DNA from: Stramenopiles sp. TOSAG23-3
Lineage: Eukaryota > Sar
Assembly: GCA_900128585.1 (NCBI GenBank)
Contig: LT642259.1
Location: 4,846 to 27,010, forward strand
Direction: 5' to 3'
Length of the DNA: 22,165 nucleotides
A program made the translations under genes and the position numbers. The notes beneath the pieces were generated by a model. The model worked only from the letters and a program-made list of their open reading frames with translations. It ran no database searches and had not been told where the DNA came from. Shown piece by piece: positions 17,321 to 22,165 of the stretch (positions within the stretch are counted from its first letter, which is position 1; every line of letters starts with the position of its first letter).

Positions 17321-19330
17321 ATGGCAGAGAACGGAGAAGAAGAAGCCAAAAAGTTGGAGGAGGGTGCGGCCGTGGTAGTAGGCCCGGCGGAGGAACCTTT
17401 GGCCAGCGCGACTGCGGACAATGTGCTGGAAGTGCCGTCGGGGGCGGATACGAGTGCGAACGAAGAAAAGAATGAAAATGTGGACAAACAAGGGTTAGCT
17501 GAGGTGGATCCCAAGGACGTTGCCCCGAGCTTGGCGAACCCTAAAACGCCGAAAGTGGGGGAACCAAATAGAAAGCGACCTGCCTCGATCATAACCAACC
17601 CGGCCGAGTTGAAGGGCATGACGCCATCCCTGGTCCCGAGGCCTAGGGACTTCGTGAAGCTGCAAATGCTCGGAAAAGGCGATGTAGGAAAAGTGTTCCT
17701 TGTGACCCCCCGCAAAGCAGTGTGGCATGCATCCCCGAGGGCAAAGCAGGAAATGAAAAACGGCGGCGAGGGGAAACTATTGATGACCCCGGAAGTGCTG
17801 AGGCAAATGTCGGCGATATCGAGAGCGGCGGTGTCGGAGAGCCGTGGGAGCAAGTCCAGGAGCGACGCTGGGAACACGGGGGGAAGGAGAAGCACGGATG
17901 CGGCGAAGGAGATGCCGTTGCCAACGGAATTGTTCGCGATGAAAGTGGTGAACAAGAAGGACGTTATCAAACGCGGCAAAGCGAAACGTGTTATGTTGGA
18001 GCGGGACATACTGGCATCCACCAACCACCCTTTTATAGTAACAATGTACAGGGCCATGCAAACGAAGGACCGGTTGTATTTTTTTTTGCAGTACTGCCCC
18101 GGAGGGGAGTTTTTTCGCATGCTTCGCCGGCAACCAAAGAAGCGAATCCCGGAGTCCTATGCGAAGTTTTATGCTTCAGAAATTTTGTTAGCGATTGAAT
18201 ATCTGCATTTGCTAGGTTTTATATACAGGGATTTGAAACCAGAAAATATACTAGTTCACATGAGCGGCCATTTGATGCTTGCCGATTTTGACCTAGCCCG
18301 GTGCCAGACTAGTAGCGGCAAAGATGGCAAGCCTCTTCAAGGCGTTTCTCCTGGCATTCAGAGAAGAAAAAACAGGTCGAAGAAGAGTGGCTTCGAAGTG
18401 CCTCGTTTGTCGAACGGAAGGGCCAGCAACATTATTTCTGGTGGGGGCAGGAATAGAACAAATAGAAGCGGAAACTGCTTTTCGCGCTTGTGCGGTGGGG
18501 GCAGCCACGTCCTGGGTGAAGACAGCCCTGTCGTTGACACGGAGTCCCAACTCGACTCACAAAACGGGGCAAACCGAGCCATGTCGTTCGTCGGAACCGT
18601 TGAGTACATCGCCCCGGAAGTGATAGAGAACAAAGGGTATGCGGGCTCCGTCGACTGGTGGACCTTCGGCATTTTGCTGTTTGAGATGCTCCACGGGACG
18701 ACTCCATTCAAGGGGAAAGACACGGACGACACGTTTGCAAACATATATTTGGGAGACTTTGAGTTTCCAAGGAGTATTCAAACATCCGAGGAGTGCAAAG
18801 ACCTGCTGAGGCTCTTATTAGCCAAGGAGATGAAGGACCGCTTGACCTCGCCCCACATAATCAGGGACCACCCGTTCTTCCACGGGGTTAACTGGGCGTT
18901 GCTGCGGAATCAGAAACCTCCCATCATCCCAGAAGTGAGGCACCCGTTGGACACGCGAAATTTTCGGTCATTCAAAGACATTGTTGAATCCGACGACGAA
19001 TTTCTTAAGCGCGGAAATGGCGACGTCGCTCTATCCATTCCATCGGACGAGGCAGAACAAGCCAAGCCGACTGCTGCTGCTGAGGGTGGGGACGATGACG
19101 TCATCGAAATCCTAACGCCCGGAAAAAATGCGAATGCAGCCGACAAAGACGTTTTTGAAGGTTTTGACTGGGTCAGTCCGCGGCAGGAAGATCCACATTG
19201 GGACGATTTGAAACGCTGCGCGCGCACTCCCAAGAAATTGTCAATACAAGAAAGTGTTTTAAAAATGCGCATTAAGGAGTCAGCGACCAACACCCCATTG
19301 CATGGAGATGCCAAACCTTCCAAGAAATAA
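17321..19330 (+). CDS. AGC-family serine/threonine kinase, AGC-VIII / Fpk1-nrc2-like (DFD type), with two long inserts
   Basis: The ATG at 17321 gives 669 aa; the frame reaches back only to a TTG. The N-terminal 110 residues are Glu/Lys-rich and probably disordered. The kinase motifs are GKGDVGKV (118-125), the beta-3 Lys208 in FAMKVV, YRDLKPEN with Asp304, DFD (322-324) in place of DFG, SFVGT (422-426) before IAPE (430-433), and DWWTFGILLFEM. DFD together with GKGDVGKV and a long insert before the APE motif is the signature of plant AGC-VIII kinases (phototropin, PINOID) and fungal Fpk1/nrc-2, which regulate membrane transporters. A Ser/Arg-rich insert (about 132-203) also separates the Gly loop from Lys208. 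After the AGC tail, FEGFDW (612-617) matches the hydrophobic motif with Asp at the usual phospho-site. All catalytic residues are present. Subfamily placement is good; substrates are unknown. Confidence 0.94.
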   Translation: MAENGEEEAKKLEEGAAVVVGPAEEPLASATADNVLEVPSGADTSANEEKNENVDKQGLAEVDPKDVAPSLANPKTPKVGEPNRKRPASIITNPAELKGMTPSLVPRPRDFVKLQMLGKGDVGKVFLVTPRKAVWHASPRAKQEMKNGGEGKLLMTPEVLRQMSAISRAAVSESRGSKSRSDAGNTGGRRSTDAAKEMPLPTELFAMKVVNKKDVIKRGKAKRVMLERDILASTNHPFIVTMYRAMQTKDRLYFFLQYCPGGEFFRMLRRQPKKRIPESYAKFYASEILLAIEYLHLLGFIYRDLKPENILVHMSGHLMLADFDLARCQTSSGKDGKPLQGVSPGIQRRKNRSKKSGFEVPRLSNGRASNIISGGGRNRTNRSGNCFSRLCGGGSHVLGEDSPVVDTESQLDSQNGANRAMSFVGTVEYIAPEVIENKGYAGSVDWWTFGILLFEMLHGTTPFKGKDTDDTFANIYLGDFEFPRSIQTSEECKDLLRLLLAKEMKDRLTSPHIIRDHPFFHGVNWALLRNQKPPIIPEVRHPLDTRNFRSFKDIVESDDEFLKRGNGDVALSIPSDEAEQAKPTAAAEGGDDDVIEILTPGKNANAADKDVFEGFDWVSPRQEDPHWDDLKRCARTPKKLSIQESVLKMRIKESATNTPLHGDAKPSKK

Positions 19331-19642
19331 TTTACGAAGTAAAAACTGTAGTGTTTGAGAGTTAAGTGTTGAGGGAGCTATTACTTTGTGGCTCTGTTGT
19401 ATGAATGAAAAGTAAAAAGTTATACTACACACGCGGAGATACATTCATAACTTAAGATGCAGAGCCGTAAGAATTTTTATGATATGAGTAAGAATTACCC
19501 GTAAGATACTTCGCATAAGTTTACGAATTATGTAATTTTCGTGTAACTTACGAATGACGCGGTACACGAGAAAAGCTAAATTTTAATTTATCATACTTCA
19601 ATAACAGCCAATTTTTTGTTTTTTAGTTTTAATGCGATTAGA
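19331..19642. other. Convergent 3' spacer with TTACGAAT/CGTAAG repeats
   Basis: This 312-bp spacer lies between the kinase and kinesin stops. It includes two copies of TTACGAAT (19521-19528, 19548-19555), two of GTAAGAAT and several other CGTAAG/TTACG-type words on both strands, so short hairpins are possible. It likely contains both 3' UTRs. No gene is seen. Confidence 0.5.
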
Positions 19643-21976
19643 TCAGTCAATAACCGCCGTCCTCTTCTTCTTCCTTCGTGTGCTCTTTTTCCCCTGGCTG
19701 CTGCTTGCTGCTGGTGGGGAGCGAGGTGCCGGCAGCGTTTTTATACGGACCACTAAATTGATCGTCTTGTCCCTGAATATCGAAAAACTGTTGTCGAACA
19801 CGAGCACAATTTGAGCACTTTTGTTACTATTTCCAACCATTTTTCCAGGAGCAAAGGTGCCGCCGTTGCTTTTGCATCGCGTGTAAGCTCGTACGGGAAT
19901 GCCATCGTATACAACGGTAAAGCCGACATCCGCTGCAGATGTGCCCAACGTAAATTCCCAACTAACTTCGCCATTTTGTACGGGCCGCACGACATGCTCG
20001 TACTTTTTTCCATGCGGAACAATAATTTGCCCCGAGAAAGCTTCCTTTTCCGTCGATTTCTTGGGCGATGTCCCGCCTTTGATCGCTTTACGGAATCTGT
20101 GAGGGGAAGTCGCGGGGGGACCGCGAGTGACTACGCTACTGGATCCGCTGGTTCCGTCGGTGGTCGCCGCAGAGGAAGCGTTTTCCGACCTGCTCAGTTC
20201 TATCTTCGCCTTGGCCAGCTCGTTTTGGTATTTTAAGAGCAAATGCTCAAGGACTTCAACTTCTCGTCTAAGTGTGCTATTTTCTTGGATTAGGACTGAA
20301 TAGTTTTCACCAATTTTAGCCTGCTTGTGCTGCTCTTTCTGCACTTGGGATTTGAGGTACTCTGGCGCGCTGTTCATTAACTCGCTGATTTTGTGTGTTG
20401 CACTGTCAAGTTCCATCTGCAGATTCATCATGCTTTCGCTATCCTTCGACAATTTCTGAATCATTTGGCTCTGCACGCGGTTGGCATTTTCCAATTCTTC
20501 CGTGCAATCGCTACACTTTTGCTCGGCTTCCATGAGTTCGTGTTTGAGCGTGTTGTTTTCTTTTACTAACCGGTCATTTCTTGATTTCAGACGTGCAACG
20601 GAGTTGGAAAGCTCTTGGGAATTGGAAGGGCCATTCTCCTCCGTGCCATCAACGTAGTCTGCAGTTTTGAAGCAACTTTCTTCCAGTGTGTTGTTACCAG
20701 GATCACTATTGACCCCCACCGTTGCGTCTAAATTTTCACTCGCCGTCTGCGCACCCATTTTTTCGCTCGCACCTTCTCCAGAGGGCTGCCCCTTTGACTC
20801 ACTACGATTAGCAGATTTCAACTTCTCGATTTCGGCCAACGATTTTTTTAACAATTGAGTCAACTCCTGCTCTCTTTGTTCTTGGTCAGTCAATTTCTCC
20901 ATCAGTTTCGAGCGCGAATATTCAGTGTTTGTTCTTGGGATCGTTTTGATACATTTTGCCCTACTCCCGAAGCGAAGCGTGTTCAAAGTTTCGTAGTCAG
21001 AATTGGCGGACGGCGACAAGCACAGGATCAGGCGAGTCACACTATTTCCAACCAAGCTGTCTTCGAGTAGGTCGGTAAGTTTGCTATCTCGAAACGGGAC
21101 ATCATCCAGTGCAACGTCTCCTTGGGACAGGATATTAACGACGTTGCCCAGGGCACTCAGGCTTTTATTGACATTTTGTGGCTCTTTGGTGGTATTGTTG
21201 CTCAAACTGGCTTTTCTCCTGAGCATCATCTCTGACCCAGCAAAATCTACCAACAGAAGCTTGGAGTACAGCGCAACCCCACTTTTCGTGTCAACTTGGC
21301 TCAGGGTAATCGAGCATACGCCATGCGAGCGGAAAGAAGTCTGGTCTGTCTCTGTCGCGGAAGCACTGCGCGCCGCCGCACCCTCAGCCATTAGGGAATT
21401 CAATTCTGCCGCAGACGTAACATAAACCTCCGTCGCCCCAGAAACGTAGGCCACGGCACGCTGCTCGTCTTGCCACGTTCCACTCGGCGCTCGGACCAGG
21501 GACAAATTGTTTTTTTCCGAGTCCAACAAGTCTCTTATCTTCTCGTTGCAAACCTCATAGTAGGACGCGCATATTGAAAACTCAACAGAGTTCTCAGAGG
21601 CCATTACGTGTGAAAAAATGGCATCAACAACTCGCGGGGCGATGCCTTTGGCTACGGACGTCCCTTGCATGGTATAGGTTTTGCCTGCCCCAGTCTCTCC
21701 ATAAAAATAGAGTGCAGCGTTTTTCCCCGCCAAAAGCTCCGCGACTGCCGGCCGCGCCATAGCATTATAAACATCTTGTTGAGCAGCAGTCTCCCCCAAC
21801 ACGCACGTAAAAGAGAAAGATTCTTTATTCCCATCCAGCGACGAAAGCTGCAAGGACTGCGAGTATTTAGACTCTAACCCAGGCGAAGACACTGTCACGC
21901 ACGAAGACACGTCACCCTTCTTCTCCGCCGAGTTGAGTGGTCGCACGCGAGCGCACACCGCTATGTTGGTCGACAT
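19643..21976 (-). CDS. Kinesin with N-terminal motor, coiled-coil stalk and C-terminal GOLD-like domain
   Basis: This is a microtubule motor ATPase. The ATG at 21976 (A at -3) gives 777 aa; the frame continues only to a TTG. The motor domain (about 1-345) has P-loop YGETGAGKTYTM (GETGAGKT 93-100), switch I SFRSH (214-218), switch II DFAGSE (244-249), NKSLSALGNVVNIL (270-283), PFRDSKLTDLLEDSLVGN and a closing FGSRAKCIK. The overall pattern is nearest to kinesin-1-like N-terminal motors. Coiled-coil segments follow (about 355-390 and 455-600). A Ser/Thr-rich linker leads to residues 651-745, which resemble a GOLD beta-sandwich: VPHGKKYEHVV, GEVSWEFTLG, ADVGFTVVYDG and QIVLVFDNSFSIFRDKTINLVVRI. 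The last 30 residues are basic (KKSTRRKKKR). In p24, Sec14-like and patellin proteins GOLD serves membrane-traffic and protein contacts, so it may bind membrane cargo here (inference). Confidence 0.94.
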   Translation of the reverse strand: MSTNIAVCARVRPLNSAEKKGDVSSCVTVSSPGLESKYSQSLQLSSLDGNKESFSFTCVLGETAAQQDVYNAMARPAVAELLAGKNAALYFYGETGAGKTYTMQGTSVAKGIAPRVVDAIFSHVMASENSVEFSICASYYEVCNEKIRDLLDSEKNNLSLVRAPSGTWQDEQRAVAYVSGATEVYVTSAAELNSLMAEGAAARSASATETDQTSFRSHGVCSITLSQVDTKSGVALYSKLLLVDFAGSEMMLRRKASLSNNTTKEPQNVNKSLSALGNVVNILSQGDVALDDVPFRDSKLTDLLEDSLVGNSVTRLILCLSPSANSDYETLNTLRFGSRAKCIKTIPRTNTEYSRSKLMEKLTDQEQREQELTQLLKKSLAEIEKLKSANRSESKGQPSGEGASEKMGAQTASENLDATVGVNSDPGNNTLEESCFKTADYVDGTEENGPSNSQELSNSVARLKSRNDRLVKENNTLKHELMEAEQKCSDCTEELENANRVQSQMIQKLSKDSESMMNLQMELDSATHKISELMNSAPEYLKSQVQKEQHKQAKIGENYSVLIQENSTLRREVEVLEHLLLKYQNELAKAKIELSRSENASSAATTDGTSGSSSVVTRGPPATSPHRFRKAIKGGTSPKKSTEKEAFSGQIIVPHGKKYEHVVRPVQNGEVSWEFTLGTSAADVGFTVVYDGIPVRAYTRCKSNGGTFAPGKMVGNSNKSAQIVLVFDNSFSIFRDKTINLVVRIKTLPAPRSPPAASSSQGKKSTRRKKKRTAVID

Positions 21977-22165
21977 CTTCTTCTGCACCAATCGAAAAAA
22001 GTAAGAAAGAAACGCTTCTATATATACATTATAATTCTTACACTTACTTTTTCAAACAAGTTCAAAAATTTATACCACCTAGAAACTATTCATTGAAATA
22101 AAGCATAAAAATATACTAAATTCGTCAACAAGATTATTTTTTTTAATTTTATTATTATTTATTAA
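21977..22165. other. AT-rich upstream region of the kinesin gene
   Basis: About 190 bp of AT-rich DNA upstream of the kinesin start runs to the window edge and includes TATATATA (22019-22026), about 45 bp from the ATG. It probably contains the kinesin 5' leader and promoter; no other gene is seen. Confidence 0.45.

Noticed and set aside
17278-18120. 280-codon open frame on the - strand opposite the kinase N-terminal half
   Set aside because: It is antisense to an evident kinase, rich in Ser/Pro/Phe as reverse-strand shadows are, and without domain motifs.
21977-21991. Five-codon N-terminal extension of the kinesin; also nine codons (17294-17320) before the kinase ATG
   Set aside because: Both begin with TTG. 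The adjacent in-frame ATGs are the normal choice in a eukaryotic nuclear gene.

Overview
This window is nuclear DNA of a unicellular eukaryote. It encodes a kinesin, a protein kinase, a deubiquitinase, a nuclear-encoded mitochondrial ribosomal protein and a mitochondrial-type NAD-glutamate dehydrogenase. None of the genes shows an obvious intron, and TAA and TGA both act as stops, so the standard code applies. Coding DNA is of balanced composition, while the spacers are very AT-rich and full of purine/pyrimidine microsatellites. The lineage cannot be fixed by eye. An intron-poor protist or alga (a stramenopile is one candidate, low confidence) would fit the large fungal/oomycete-type NAD-GDH and the DFD-type AGC kinase.

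Layout, left to right: a GAAA microsatellite and AT-rich spacer; NAD-GDH with an N-terminal GAF-like domain (+, 1380-5051); an orphan EF-hand-like basic protein (-, 5186-6364); a 1.3 kb AT-rich spacer ending in a 14-C tract; the small twin-CX9C mitoribosomal protein mS37 (+, 7649-7921); a twelve-repeat kelch protein (-, 8151-11523) split into two frames at an 11-base G tract; a 0.65 kb AT-rich spacer; a USP4/15-like deubiquitinase carrying two Tudor-knot-like modules (-, 12179-15628); a 1.7 kb spacer with a GAA/AATTAAAAG repeat; an AGC-VIII/Fpk1-like kinase (+, 17321-19330); and an N-terminal-motor kinesin with a C-terminal GOLD-like domain (-, 19643-21976).

The genes form no evident pathway. 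Convergent 3' ends lie 134-312 bp apart, while the spacers that must hold promoters are 0.65-1.7 kb, which is ordinary compact-genome organisation. The unusual content is in domain architecture. Four of the seven genes carry an unexpected module or lesion: GAF on GDH, Tudor-knots plus loss of the zinc ligands in the USP, two long inserts in the kinase, and GOLD on a kinesin whose switch I is altered. The kelch gene has a homopolymer frameshift.

Several open frames begin at TTG or GTG. For a eukaryote I placed starts at the first in-frame ATG that gives a sensible N terminus.
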